Assembly: GCF_002105555.1 (NCBI RefSeq)
Contig: NZ_CP020613.1
Location: 29,983-93,982, forward strand
Direction: 5' to 3'
Origin: Paracoccus contaminans
GTDB lineage: Bacteria; Pseudomonadota; Alphaproteobacteria; Rhodobacterales; Rhodobacteraceae
DNA length: 64,000 nucleotides
Numbering within the stretch: the first letter of the stretch is position 1; every line of letters starts with the position of its first letter. Under the pieces are notes generated by a model that made no database searches, was not told where the DNA came from, and saw only the letters and a list, made by a program, of their open reading frames with translations. This document shows, piece by piece, positions 17,502-26,230 of the stretch. A program made the position numbers and the translations under genes.

Positions 17502-18548
17502 ATGACCGATCCCCTTTCCCCGCATAATGTTCCCGGCCCCGACCCGCTGCCCCGGCCCGCGCCGCCGCCCTCGGCGCTGTCGCGCCTGACGGGCGGCATG
17601 GGCGGGGCGGGCAACCTGCAACTGCTGCTGATCTGCATCGTCGTGTTCGCGGCGATGACGGCGATGAACCCGCGGTTTCTCAACCCCTACAACTTCCAGT
17701 CGATGGCGTCCTTCCTGCCCGAACTGGGCATCCTGGCGCTGGCGATGATGATCGCGATGCTGACCGGGGGGATCGACCTGTCGGTCGTCGGCCTGGCCAA
17801 TCTGGCGGCGGTCACCGCCGGGCTGTTCTTTGCCCGGCAGGGCGGCAAGGACGCGGGCGCGGCCATCGCCCTGGCCGGGGTGATGGTGGCGCTGGGGGTG
17901 GGCGTTGCCGGGGGCATGCTCAACGGGCTGCTGATCTCGCGCCTGCGGATCACGCCGATCCTGGCGACGCTGGGCACGGGCTATGTGTTCACGGGCCTTG
18001 CGCTGGTGCTGACCGGCGGGCCGGCGATCGTCGGCTTTCCCGCCGCCTGGAACGCCATCGGCAATGCCCATATCGGCCCCGTGCCGGTGCCCTTCCTGAT
18101 CTTTGTCGCCGTCTGCGCCGGGGTCTGGGCGCTGCTGTCGCGCAGCGCCTTCGGCCTGCAGCTGATGCTGATCGGGACCAACCCGCGCGCCGCGATCTTT
18201 GCCGGCATCCGGCGGGGGCGGATGCTGATGTATTCCTATGCGCTGACCGGGGCGATGGCGGCGCTGGCCGGGATCATCCTGTCGGCGCGCACCAACGCCG
18301 CCAAGTCGGACTATGGCGCGTCCTACCTGCTGCAGGCGGTGCTGATCGCCGTCCTTGGCGGCACCAACCCGGCCGGGGGCCGGGGCAGCGTCATGGGTGT
18401 CGTGCTGGCGGTCGCCTCGCTGGTGATGCTGTCCTCGGGGTTCCAGATGATGCGGGTGTCGAATTTCATGATCGACTTCATCTGGGGGGCGTTCCTGATC
18501 GCGGTGCTGACGATCAACGTCCTGCTGAACCGCCGGGGCGAGGGCTGA
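17502..18548 (+). CDS. Sugar ABC transporter permease 2
   Basis: A 348-residue BPD_transp_2 permease. A proline-rich cytoplasmic N-terminus of about 40 residues precedes the first helix. MIAMLTGGIDLSVVGLANLA and AVLGGTNPAGGRGSVMGVVL are the conserved positions. Two different permeases indicate a heterodimeric channel, as in rhamnose, autoinducer-2 and several pentose importers. An AGAGCCGAGC site precedes ATG 17502. Confidence 0.92.
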   Translation: MTDPLSPHNVPGPDPLPRPAPPPSALSRLTGGMGGAGNLQLLLICIVVFAAMTAMNPRFLNPYNFQSMASFLPELGILALAMMIAMLTGGIDLSVVGLANLAAVTAGLFFARQGGKDAGAAIALAGVMVALGVGVAGGMLNGLLISRLRITPILATLGTGYVFTGLALVLTGGPAIVGFPAAWNAIGNAHIGPVPVPFLIFVAVCAGVWALLSRSAFGLQLMLIGTNPRAAIFAGIRRGRMLMYSYALTGAMAALAGIILSARTNAAKSDYGASYLLQAVLIAVLGGTNPAGGRGSVMGVVLAVASLVMLSSGFQMMRVSNFMIDFIWGAFLIAVLTINVLLNRRGEG

Positions 18549-18551
18549 GCC

Positions 18552-19640
18552 ATGATCGCCACCATCCCCCTGACCCGCGACCAGTTCACCGCCGCCCCGC
18601 GCGTGATCGCCCGCATCGGCGGGCTGACCGCCACCGCGCGCCGTTATCCGACAGGGATCGAGGCGCTGACCATCGCCAATGCCCGCGGCCATGTCGAGGT
18701 GCTGCCCTTCATGGGGCAGATGCTGTGGGACGCGGCCTTTGACGGGCTGCGCCTGACCATGGACAGCCAGTTCGACGCCCCGCGCCCCGCCGCCACCATC
18801 ATCGGCACCTATGGCTGCCTTGGGTTCCATTCGGGCCTGCTGGCGAACGGCGTGCCCACCGCCGCCGACAGCCACCCCGTCCACGGCGAGTTTCCGACCT
18901 GCGCCATGGACGAGGCGTGGCTGGAACTGGGTCAGGCGGATGGCCGCGCCTTTGTCCGCCTTGGCGGGCGGCGCGATCACGTCGAGGGGTTCGGCCCCCA
19001 TTACCGGGCGACGCCTTCGGTCACGCTGGCCGACGGGCAGGCGGCGCTTGACTGGACGATGAGCGTGCAGAACCGGTCCGCCTTTGCGATGCCGCTGCAA
19101 TACATGGCGCATCTGAACCCGGCCTGGCTGGACGGCGCCACGATCCATCAGCCCGCGCCTTGGACGCCCGAGCGCACGCAGGTGCGCGCCGCCGTCCCCG
19201 CCCATGTGGCGCCCAACCCGGATTATCTGGCGCTGATCGGGCGGCTGGCTGACGATCCCGCGCGGATGCGGGTGCTGGACATGGCCGATCTGGACCCCGA
19301 GCAGGTGTTCTATATCCGCCGCCCCGCTAGTGACGCCGAGGGCCGCGTCAGCGTGATGCTGCGCCGGCCCCAGGGCGACGGGATCGCCGTCAGCTACCGG
19401 GCCGACCATTTCCCGCATCTGGTGCGCTGGCTGCTGGCCAATGGCGACACCCGCGTCGCGGCCTTTGCCCTGCCCTCGACCTGCGAACCCGAAGGGCGCG
19501 CGGCCGAGACGGCCAAGGGCAACATCCGCCATCTGGCGCCCGGCGCGCGGGCCGATTTCGCCCTGCGGGTCGGCTATCTCACCCCGGCCGAGGCGGCGAC
19601 GCTCGCCCGGGCCATCGACAATGCAGGAGCAGGCGCATGA
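18552..19640 (+). CDS. DUF4432 aldose-1-epimerase-like protein (DeoX-like)
   Basis: A 362-residue cytoplasmic protein of the galactose-mutarotase superfamily. Visible family segments are VLPFMGQMLWDAAFDGLRL near residue 50, TYGCLGFHSGLLANGVP near 90, HPVHGEFPT and NRSAFAMPLQYMAHLN near 175. DUF4432 proteins include the DeoX mutarotase encoded with deoxyribose kinase in enteric deoQKPX clusters, so conversion between sugar anomers before phosphorylation is the likely role. It starts four bases after permease 2 and overlaps the kinase by four. Confidence 0.8.
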   Translation: MIATIPLTRDQFTAAPRVIARIGGLTATARRYPTGIEALTIANARGHVEVLPFMGQMLWDAAFDGLRLTMDSQFDAPRPAATIIGTYGCLGFHSGLLANGVPTAADSHPVHGEFPTCAMDEAWLELGQADGRAFVRLGGRRDHVEGFGPHYRATPSVTLADGQAALDWTMSVQNRSAFAMPLQYMAHLNPAWLDGATIHQPAPWTPERTQVRAAVPAHVAPNPDYLALIGRLADDPARMRVLDMADLDPEQVFYIRRPASDAEGRVSVMLRRPQGDGIAVSYRADHFPHLVRWLLANGDTRVAAFALPSTCEPEGRAAETAKGNIRHLAPGARADFALRVGYLTPAEAATLARAIDNAGAGA

Positions 19641-20563
19641 GCGGACGGATCGGCGTGGTCGGGTCGAACATGATCGACCTCGTGACCTATATCGACCGGA
19701 TGCCCGGTCCGGGCGAGACGGTCGAGGCGCCCGATTTCGCCATCGGCTTTGGCGGCAAGGGCGCCAACCAGGCGGTCGCCGCCGCCCGGCTGGGATCGCG
19801 TGTGACGATGGTCACGCGGGTCGGCGACGACATGTTCGGCCCCCGGCAGCTGGAAAACTTTCGCGCGAGCGGCATCGACACCGCCCATGTGCGCACCGCG
19901 CCCGGTCTGGCCTCGGGCGTCGCGCCGATCTTTGTCGAACGCTCGGGCGAGAATGCGATCCTGATCGTCAAGGGCGCCAATGCCGCCCTGTCGCCCGCCG
20001 ATGTGGACGCGGCCGAGGAGGCGCTGGCCGCCTGCGACGTGATCCTGCTGCAACTCGAGGTGCCGCTCGAAACCGTCTATCACACCATCGCGCTGGCCGC
20101 GCGGCGGGGGGTGCGCTGCGTGCTGAACCCCGCCCCGGCGGCGCGCGATCTGGACCTGTCGCGGCTGGCCGGCCTCAGCTTCTTCACCCCCAATGAGACG
20201 GAACTGTCGGTGCTGACCGGCATGCCCGCGGGCGGCGAGGCGGAAATCGCCGCCGCCGCCCGCAGCCTGATCGCCAAGGGCATCGGGCAGGTCGTGGTGA
20301 CGCTGGGCGGGCGCGGGGCGCGGCTGGTGACGGCGGACGGGGTTCAGGCGATCGCGCCGGTGTCGGTCACGCCCGTGGACACCACCGGGGCGGGCGATGC
20401 CTTCATCGGCAGCTTTGCCCATTTCCTCGCCGCCGGGCAGGGGGCGCCGGCGGCGCTGGCCCGCGCGGCGCGCTATGCGGCCCTGTCCGTGACGCGGCGC
20501 GGCACCCAGGCATCCTATGCCGCCCCGGACGAATTCGCCGCCTTCTGCGAGGCCCATCCATGA
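19637..20563 (+). CDS. PfkB-family carbohydrate kinase (ribokinase/deoxyribokinase-like)
   Basis: A 308-residue ribokinase-type enzyme. PfkB motif 1 is IGFGGKGANQAVAAARLG near residue 37, and motif 2 is VDTTGAGDAFIGSFAHFL near 245, with the catalytic aspartate in GAGD. It phosphorylates a sugar at C5. Lying directly before deoC, the expected reaction is deoxyribose to deoxyribose 5-phosphate; ribose cannot be excluded from sequence. ATGA overlaps join it to both neighbours. Confidence 0.88.
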   Translation: MSGRIGVVGSNMIDLVTYIDRMPGPGETVEAPDFAIGFGGKGANQAVAAARLGSRVTMVTRVGDDMFGPRQLENFRASGIDTAHVRTAPGLASGVAPIFVERSGENAILIVKGANAALSPADVDAAEEALAACDVILLQLEVPLETVYHTIALAARRGVRCVLNPAPAARDLDLSRLAGLSFFTPNETELSVLTGMPAGGEAEIAAAARSLIAKGIGQVVVTLGGRGARLVTADGVQAIAPVSVTPVDTTGAGDAFIGSFAHFLAAGQGAPAALARAARYAALSVTRRGTQASYAAPDEFAAFCEAHP

Positions 20564-21513
20564 ACGACGCGCGCAACCCCGGCACGCCCCTGACCCCCGA
20601 CTGGTTCGAGGGCGTGACCGTCAACCGCAGCGCCGCCGAACGCCGCACCGCCCAGATCCCCGCCCGGCGCAGCGTGAAGAAGGATCACCAGGCCGCCTGG
20701 CTGATCCATGCGATCCGCTGCATCGACCTGACGACGCTGGCGGGCGATGACACCGCCGAACGGGTGCGGCGCCTGTGCGCCAAGGCCCGCCAGCCGGTGC
20801 GCCCCGACATCCAGGCCGCGCTGGGGCTGGCGGAGGAACGCATCGCCACCGCCGCCGTCTGCGTCTATCCGACCATGGTGCCCCATGCCGTCGCGGCGCT
20901 GGCGGGCAGCGGCATCCCCGTCGCCTCGGTCGCCACCGGCTTTCCCGCCGGGCTGATGCCGCTGCCGCTGCGGCTGGCGGAAATCCGCTGGTGCGTCGAG
21001 CAGGGGGCGGCGGAAATCGACATCGTCATCACCCGCGAACACGCCCTGCGCGGCGACTGGCCCGCGCTTTACGACGAGATCGCGGCGATGCGCGAGGCCT
21101 GCGGCGATGCGCACATGAAGGCGATCCTGGCCACCGGGGAACTGGGGTCGCTGACCACCGTTCATGCCGCGTCGATGGTTGCGATGCAGGCGGGGGCGGA
21201 TTTCATCAAGACCTCGACCGGCAAGGAAACCGAGAACGCCACCCTGCCCGTCGCCCTGACCATGATCCGGGCCTTGCGCGACTATCAGGGCAGGACCGGC
21301 CACGCCGTCGGCTTCAAGCCCGCGGGCGGGCTGCGTTCGGCCAAGGAGGCGATGGTCTGGCTGTCCCTGATCCGCGAGGAGCTGGGCCTGCGCGCGATGC
21401 AGCCGGACCTGTTCCGCATCGGCGCATCCTCGATGCTGGGCGACATCGAACGGCAACTGGAACACCACGTCACCGGGCGTTACGCCGCCCAGTCCCACCA
21501 CCCGATCGGTTGA
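20560..21513 (+). CDS. deoC: Deoxyribose-phosphate aldolase
   Basis: A 317-residue DeoC/LacD-family aldolase. The Schiff-base lysine is in DFIKTSTGKETENAT, the second active-site lysine in VGFKPAGGLRS, and the catalytic aspartate in CIDLTTLAGDD. It cleaves 2-deoxyribose 5-phosphate into glyceraldehyde 3-phosphate and acetaldehyde. The N-terminus carries about 45 residues more than the short E. coli type, as in other members of this longer subgroup. The aldehyde dehydrogenase downstream would remove acetaldehyde. Confidence 0.93.
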   Translation: MNDARNPGTPLTPDWFEGVTVNRSAAERRTAQIPARRSVKKDHQAAWLIHAIRCIDLTTLAGDDTAERVRRLCAKARQPVRPDIQAALGLAEERIATAAVCVYPTMVPHAVAALAGSGIPVASVATGFPAGLMPLPLRLAEIRWCVEQGAAEIDIVITREHALRGDWPALYDEIAAMREACGDAHMKAILATGELGSLTTVHAASMVAMQAGADFIKTSTGKETENATLPVALTMIRALRDYQGRTGHAVGFKPAGGLRSAKEAMVWLSLIREELGLRAMQPDLFRIGASSMLGDIERQLEHHVTGRYAAQSHHPIG

Positions 21514-21520
21514 GGCGCCC

Positions 21521-23899
21521 ATGAGCATCCGCGAGATCCTGACGACGCTCGATTACGGCCCCGCGCCCGAGGATGCCTCGGCCGTGCGCGGCTGGCTGGC
21601 CGCCCGTGACGGCTGGGGACAGTTCATCGACGGCGCCTTCACCGCCCACGACCCGGCCCGCGCCATCGCGGTCGAGAACCCCGCGACGGGCGAGGTCATC
21701 GCCGCCGTCACCGCCGCGGACGCGGCCGAGCTGGACCGCGCCGTCGCCGCCGCAACCCGCGCCCTGCCCGGCTGGCAGGCGCTGGGTCCGACGGGGCGGG
21801 CGCGGTTCCTCTATGCCCTCGCCCGCGCGGTGCAGAAGCGCGAGCGGTTCCTGTCGGTGCTCGAGACGATCGACAACGGCAAGCCGATCCGCGAAAGCCG
21901 CGACATCGACATCCCGCTCGTCGCGCGCCATTTCTATCACCACGCCGGCTGGGCCGCCGCCCTGCCCGCGATGTTTCCGGGGATGGAACCGGTCGGCGTG
22001 TGCGCGCAGGTCATCCCGTGGAACTTTCCGCTGCTGATGCTGGCGTGGAAGGTCGCGCCGGCACTGGCGGCCGGCAACACGGTCGTTCTGAAACCGGCCG
22101 AACAGACGCCGCTGACGGCGCTGGCCTTTGCCGAGATCTGCGCCGAAATCGGCCTGCCCGCCGGGGTGCTGAACATCGTCACCGGCGCGGGCGAGACGGG
22201 GGCGGCGCTGGTTTCGCATCCGGGCATCGCCAAGGTTGCCTTCACCGGCTCGACCGAGGTCGGCCGGGCGATCCGCCGCGCCACCGCCGGGCAGGGCAAG
22301 TCGCTGACGCTGGAGCTGGGCGGCAAGTCGCCCTTCATCGTCTTTGCGAGCGCCGATCTGGATGCCGCGGTCGAAGGCGTTGTGGACGGCATCTGGTTCA
22401 ACGGCGGGCAGGTCTGCTGCGCCGGATCGCGCCTGCTGGTGCAGGAACCCCTCGCCGAACGGTTCCAGGCGCGGCTGGCGGCGCGGCTGGCCGGCTTGCG
22501 CGTCGGCGATCCGCTGGACAAGTCCACCGACATCGGCGCCATCGTCTCGGCCGAGCAATTGTCGCGCATCAACGGCCTGCTGAACATCGGCCGGGCCGAG
22601 GGGGCAGTGATCCATCAGTCGGGACCGGTGCCCGAGGGCGGGCATTTCTGCGCGCCGGGCTTTGTCACCGGCGCGGCTACCGCATCCACCCTGCAGACGG
22701 TCGAAATCTTCGGCCCCATCGCCACGCTGACGACCTTCCGCACCCCGGACGAGGCGGTGGAACTGGCCAACAACACCGCCTATGGCCTTGCCGCATCCAT
22801 CTGGGCGCAGGACATCGACACGGCGATGGACGCGGCGGCAAAGGTGAAGGCGGGCGTCGTCTGGATCAACGGCACCAACCTGTTCGACGCCGCCGCCCCC
22901 TTTGGCGGCATGCGCGAAAGCGGTTTCGGCCGCGAGGGCGGGGCCGAGGGGATGCTGGCCTATCTGCGCCGCCCCGGCGCGGATGACGTGGCTGACGACG
23001 GGGCCGAGGCCGGGCCGGTGGATCTTTCCCCCGCGCCCGCCCCGGCGTCGGGCATGCGGGGCAATGACGCCCCGGCGCTGGACCGCACGATCAAGCTGTT
23101 CATCGGCGGCAGGCAGGTGCGCGCCGATGGCGGGGCCAGCTATGCGCTGCGCGGCCCGCAGGGCGTCTTTGGCGCGGCCGCGCTGGGGGGCCGCAAGGAC
23201 ATCCGCAACGCCGTCGAGGCGGCGCGCAAGGCCGCCGGCTGGTCATCGCAGGCCGGCCACAACCGCGCGCAGGTGCTGTGGTTCATGGCCGAGAACATGG
23301 ACCAGCGGCGCGAAACCCTGGCCCGCGCCCTGGCCCTGACCGGCACCCCGGATGCCGAGGCCGAGATCGCCGCCAGCATCGACCGCCTGGGCCTGATCGC
23401 GGGGCTGGCCGACAAGCTGGCGGGCCGCGTGCAATCCACCCGCGCGCGGCACCTGACCGTTTCGCTCGCCGAGCCGTGGGGGGTGATGGGGCTGGCCTGC
23501 CCGCATCGCCAGCCGCTTTTGTCGATGGTGACGATGATCGGCGCGGCTATCGCCATGGGCAACCGCGTGGTCTGCATCCCCGATCCGCGGCAGGCATGGC
23601 TCGCGGCCGATCTGGCCCAGCTGTGCGACAGCTCGGACGTGCCGGGGGGCGTGGTGAACCTGGTGACCGGCGATTCCGCGGCGCTGGCCGAGGTGCTGGC
23701 GCTGCATGACGATGTGGACGCGCTGTGGCACCAGGGCGCGCCCGGCCTGACCGCGCGGCTGGAGGCGGCCGCCGCCGGCAACCTCAAGCCGGTGATCCGC
23801 CACGCCGTCGCCGACTGGGCGATGGACCCGGCGGCGCTGCTGGCGCTGATCGCGGCCGGGCAGCAGGTCAAGACGATCTGGGTGCCCTACGGGGCGTGA
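21521..23899 (+). CDS. Aldehyde dehydrogenase with a second, catalytically incomplete domain
   Basis: A 792-residue protein, about 300 residues longer than ordinary aldehyde dehydrogenases. Residues 30-490 form a full domain with VIPWNFPLLML, FTGSTEVG, the general base in LELGGKSP and the nucleophile in NGGQVCCAGSRL. Residues 515-792 repeat the N-terminal coenzyme-binding half (LFIGGRQVRADGG, EPWGVMGLACPHRQPLLSM) and end at KTIWVPYGA without a catalytic cysteine. It is the last gene of the operon, so acetaldehyde from DeoC is the likely substrate. Proteins of this double layout are found next to deoC in other bacteria. Confidence 0.88.
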   Translation: MSIREILTTLDYGPAPEDASAVRGWLAARDGWGQFIDGAFTAHDPARAIAVENPATGEVIAAVTAADAAELDRAVAAATRALPGWQALGPTGRARFLYALARAVQKRERFLSVLETIDNGKPIRESRDIDIPLVARHFYHHAGWAAALPAMFPGMEPVGVCAQVIPWNFPLLMLAWKVAPALAAGNTVVLKPAEQTPLTALAFAEICAEIGLPAGVLNIVTGAGETGAALVSHPGIAKVAFTGSTEVGRAIRRATAGQGKSLTLELGGKSPFIVFASADLDAAVEGVVDGIWFNGGQVCCAGSRLLVQEPLAERFQARLAARLAGLRVGDPLDKSTDIGAIVSAEQLSRINGLLNIGRAEGAVIHQSGPVPEGGHFCAPGFVTGAATASTLQTVEIFGPIATLTTFRTPDEAVELANNTAYGLAASIWAQDIDTAMDAAAKVKAGVVWINGTNLFDAAAPFGGMRESGFGREGGAEGMLAYLRRPGADDVADDGAEAGPVDLSPAPAPASGMRGNDAPALDRTIKLFIGGRQVRADGGASYALRGPQGVFGAAALGGRKDIRNAVEAARKAAGWSSQAGHNRAQVLWFMAENMDQRRETLARALALTGTPDAEAEIAASIDRLGLIAGLADKLAGRVQSTRARHLTVSLAEPWGVMGLACPHRQPLLSMVTMIGAAIAMGNRVVCIPDPRQAWLAADLAQLCDSSDVPGGVVNLVTGDSAALAEVLALHDDVDALWHQGAPGLTARLEAAAAGNLKPVIRHAVADWAMDPAALLALIAAGQQVKTIWVPYGA

Positions 23900-23917
23900 C
23901 AGGGCGTCGCGGCCCTG
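23900..23917 (+). terminator. Hairpin after the pentose operon
   Basis: CAGGGC-GTCGCG-GCCCTG, a perfect 6-bp stem starting on the base after the aldehyde dehydrogenase stop. No T-run follows, so it is a weak candidate terminator or 3'-end stabiliser. Confidence 0.4.
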
Positions 23918-24203
23918 TGCGCGCGCGCCCCGCGCCTGCGGATGGCGGGCGGCCCTGATCTGCCGCCCGGCGAAGGGCGCGGCGCTGTCGATCAGCCGCG
24001 CCGCGATGCGGCCTTGCCCGCCGCCCGCGCCGATGCCCGTGGCAGCTTGCAGGGCGTGGCCTTCGGCCGGCGCGTCGATTGCCGCGGAGCGGACATAGCG
24101 CCCCCATGACCGGGCGATCGGGCAGGGCAGGGCAGGATGCGAGGGGGCTGGACGGCAGCGCCGCAGTGAACTAGGTTGATCTGACTAAGCCCGGATTGGT
24201 GCC
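23918..24203. other. Intergenic region without a recognisable gene
   Basis: About 290 bases between the pentose operon and the toxin-antitoxin pair. No frame shows family resemblance. The last 30 bases, with lower GC (GAACTAGGTTGATCTGACTA), probably contain the promoter of the antitoxin gene. Confidence 0.5.
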
Positions 24204-24446
24204 ATGAAGACAGTCAACATGCATGAGGCCAAGACCCACCTGTCGCGCCTGGTCGAGGAGGCCGTGCGCGGCGAGCCGTTCGTCATCGCGCGCGCGGGAA
24301 AGCCCATGGTCCGCGTGGCGGTGATCGAGGATGTGCCCCCGCCGCGGCTGGGTTTCCTGGCCGGGGCCTTCACCGTCCCCGAGGATTTCGACCGCATGGG
24401 CGCGGACGTGATCGCCGCGATGTTCCAGGGCGACGAACCCGCATGA
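24204..24446 (+). CDS. Antitoxin, Phd/YefM type
   Basis: An 80-residue protein beginning MKTVNMHEAKTHLSRLVEEA, the classic Phd/YefM N-terminus, followed by GEPFVIARAGKPMVRVAVIE. The C-terminal half is the toxin-neutralising tail. It binds DNA at its own promoter and blocks the toxin encoded immediately downstream, with which it overlaps by four bases. Such pairs stabilise plasmids, consistent with a repABC replicon. Confidence 0.9.
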   Translation: MKTVNMHEAKTHLSRLVEEAVRGEPFVIARAGKPMVRVAVIEDVPPPRLGFLAGAFTVPEDFDRMGADVIAAMFQGDEPA

Positions 24447-24829
24447 ACCTGCTGATCGACACGCATCTGCTGCTGTGGGCGGCGGCCCAGCCCGACAGGC
24501 TGCCCGCCGAGGCGCGGCGGCGGATGCTCGATCCGGCCGCGGCCTTGCATTTCAGCGTCGCCTCCCTGTGGGAGGTGGCGATCAAGCGCGCCCTGAACCG
24601 CCCCGATTTCCGTGTCGATCCGGGGCCGCTGCGCGCCGGCCTGCTGGCCAGTGGCTATCTGGAGCTGCCGGTCGAGGGGCGCCATGTCCTGGGGCTGGCA
24701 ACCCTGCCGAGGCACCATGCAGACCCCTTTGACCGCATCCTGATCGCCCAGGCCGCGGCCGAGGGCATGACGCTGCTGACCGTGGACGAGGCGATGGAGC
24801 CTTATGGCGGGCCGGTCCTGCGGCTTTAG
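24443..24829 (+). CDS. PIN-domain toxin (VapC type)
   Basis: A 128-residue PIN ribonuclease. Acidic active-site residues are visible in LLIDTHLLLWA (first aspartate), SLWEVAIK (glutamate) and HHADPFDRILIAQA (aspartates). It probably cleaves tRNA or rRNA when the antitoxin is lost. ATGA overlap with the antitoxin ensures ordered translation. All expected catalytic residues are present, so the system appears intact. Confidence 0.9.
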   Translation: MNLLIDTHLLLWAAAQPDRLPAEARRRMLDPAAALHFSVASLWEVAIKRALNRPDFRVDPGPLRAGLLASGYLELPVEGRHVLGLATLPRHHADPFDRILIAQAAAEGMTLLTVDEAMEPYGGPVLRL

Positions 24830-25118
24830 CGCGCAAGGATCGGGCATCACGGAAAGGCGCGCCCGCCCTGCGCCAGGGCTGCCCTTGTGCATCCGGGCGA
24901 GCCGCGCTGCGGCCGCTTTCGGCGCATCGGGCGGCGCGCGGCGTCCGGGCGCGTGCCGCGCCGCCCCAGGGGGGCAGGGGGATGGTGCGCCCCCCCCCGG
25001 CCAGGATGCGGCCCGCCGGGGCGATCGCGCGCATCCGGCAGGGCGCCACCCGAAAGCCGCATCCGCGTTGCCGCCATGGCCTGCGCCGGCCCCTCTGCGC
25101 CCGAGGGGCCCGCCCCGC

Positions 25119-26066
25119 CTATGGCCCCGCCGGCCCTTCGTCCTCCGGGCCGATCACGCTGTCCTGGCCAAGCCAGGCGGGATTTTCCGCATACATGTCG
25201 CGGATCAGTGCCCTGACCAGCTTCAGCTGATCAGAGCTGTCGCCCATCCGGTGGCTGAGGATGACGGGGGACAGCGCGCCCGGGTCGCTGATCGGGCGAT
25301 AATGCACATCCGACCGCATCTGCCGGGCCGATGAGGGGATGATGCACAGCCCCGCCTCGGCCGCGACCAGACCCAGCGCGGTCTGGATCTCGCGCACCTC
25401 CTGCACCTCGCCGGGGCGGATGGCGGCGCCGGTGAACAGGCCAAAGACGAAATCGGCATAGCTGGGGCGCGGCTCCTTGGGATAGACGATCAGCGTCTGC
25501 CCCGCCAGTTCGGCCAGCGCGACCGGCTCTGCCCCATGGGCAAGCGGGTTGCCGGGGGGCAGGGCTGCGACAAGGCGTTCCTTGCGCAGCACGGTGCCCG
25601 CGACATTGGGATCGCTATGGGGCAGGCGGCCGAAGCCGATATCGATCCGGCCTTCCTTCAGCGCGGCGATCTGCTGGATCGACAGCATCTCCAGCAGCCG
25701 GATATCGAGATCGGGCGCATGTTCGCGCAGCTTGCGGACCAGCAGGGGAAGCCCGCCGTAAAGGGTGGATGCGACAAAGCCGATCGACAGGACCCTGTTG
25801 CGGTTGAGCCCGACGCGCCGCGTCGCCTCGACCATCTGCTCGACCCGGCCCAGCACCTGCAGGGCCTGTTCATAGAAAAGCCGCCCCGAACCGGTCAGCT
25901 GCACGGGCCGGCTTGACCGCAGCAGCAGCACGACGCCCAGCTCATCCTCCAGCAGCTGGATCTGGCGGCTCAGCGCGGGCTGGGCGATGTGCAGCACCTC
26001 GGCGGCACGGGTATAGTTGCGTTCGCGGGCGACGGCCACGAAATAGCGCAATTGCCGCAGATCCAT
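25119..26066 (-). CDS. LysR-family regulator of the catechol/benzoate genes (CatR/BenM type)
   Basis: A 315-residue LysR protein. The N-terminal helix-turn-helix is MDLRQLRYFVAVARERNYTRAAEVLHIAQPALSRQI; the effector domain follows (GFVASTLYGGLPLLVRKLRE). The start at ATG 26066 gives the standard LysR N-terminus. It is divergent from catB, and an interrupted palindrome of LysR type lies between them. In this group (CatR, CatM, BenM) the inducer is cis,cis-muconate, and BenM also responds to benzoate. The effector here is inferred. Confidence 0.9.
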   Translation of the reverse strand: MDLRQLRYFVAVARERNYTRAAEVLHIAQPALSRQIQLLEDELGVVLLLRSSRPVQLTGSGRLFYEQALQVLGRVEQMVEATRRVGLNRNRVLSIGFVASTLYGGLPLLVRKLREHAPDLDIRLLEMLSIQQIAALKEGRIDIGFGRLPHSDPNVAGTVLRKERLVAALPPGNPLAHGAEPVALAELAGQTLIVYPKEPRPSYADFVFGLFTGAAIRPGEVQEVREIQTALGLVAAEAGLCIIPSSARQMRSDVHYRPISDPGALSPVILSHRMGDSSDQLKLVRALIRDMYAENPAWLGQDSVIGPEDEGPAGP

Positions 26067-26111
26067 CCCGATGTCCTTTCGCCGTGAATGAACAAAGCCC
26101 CTTTTCAAATA

Positions 26112-26126
26112 TTCTGCAGCGCAGAA
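26112..26126. promoter_or_regulatory. LysR-type operator in the catR-catB intergenic region
   Basis: TTCTGC-AGC-GCAGAA is a perfect interrupted palindrome containing the T-N11-A core of LysR binding sites. It lies 46 bases upstream of the regulator start and about 105 bases upstream of catB, in an AT-rich divergent promoter region that contrasts with the surrounding GC-rich DNA. Confidence 0.6.
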
Positions 26127-26230
26127 AATCCGTGATACAGAATTGATTTATTATCTTAATACTTTTTCAATATAGTTCAAAAGCCAAATAGTCTTGGACC
26201 GGCAGGATCACCCTCCCCCATCCTCGGGGC

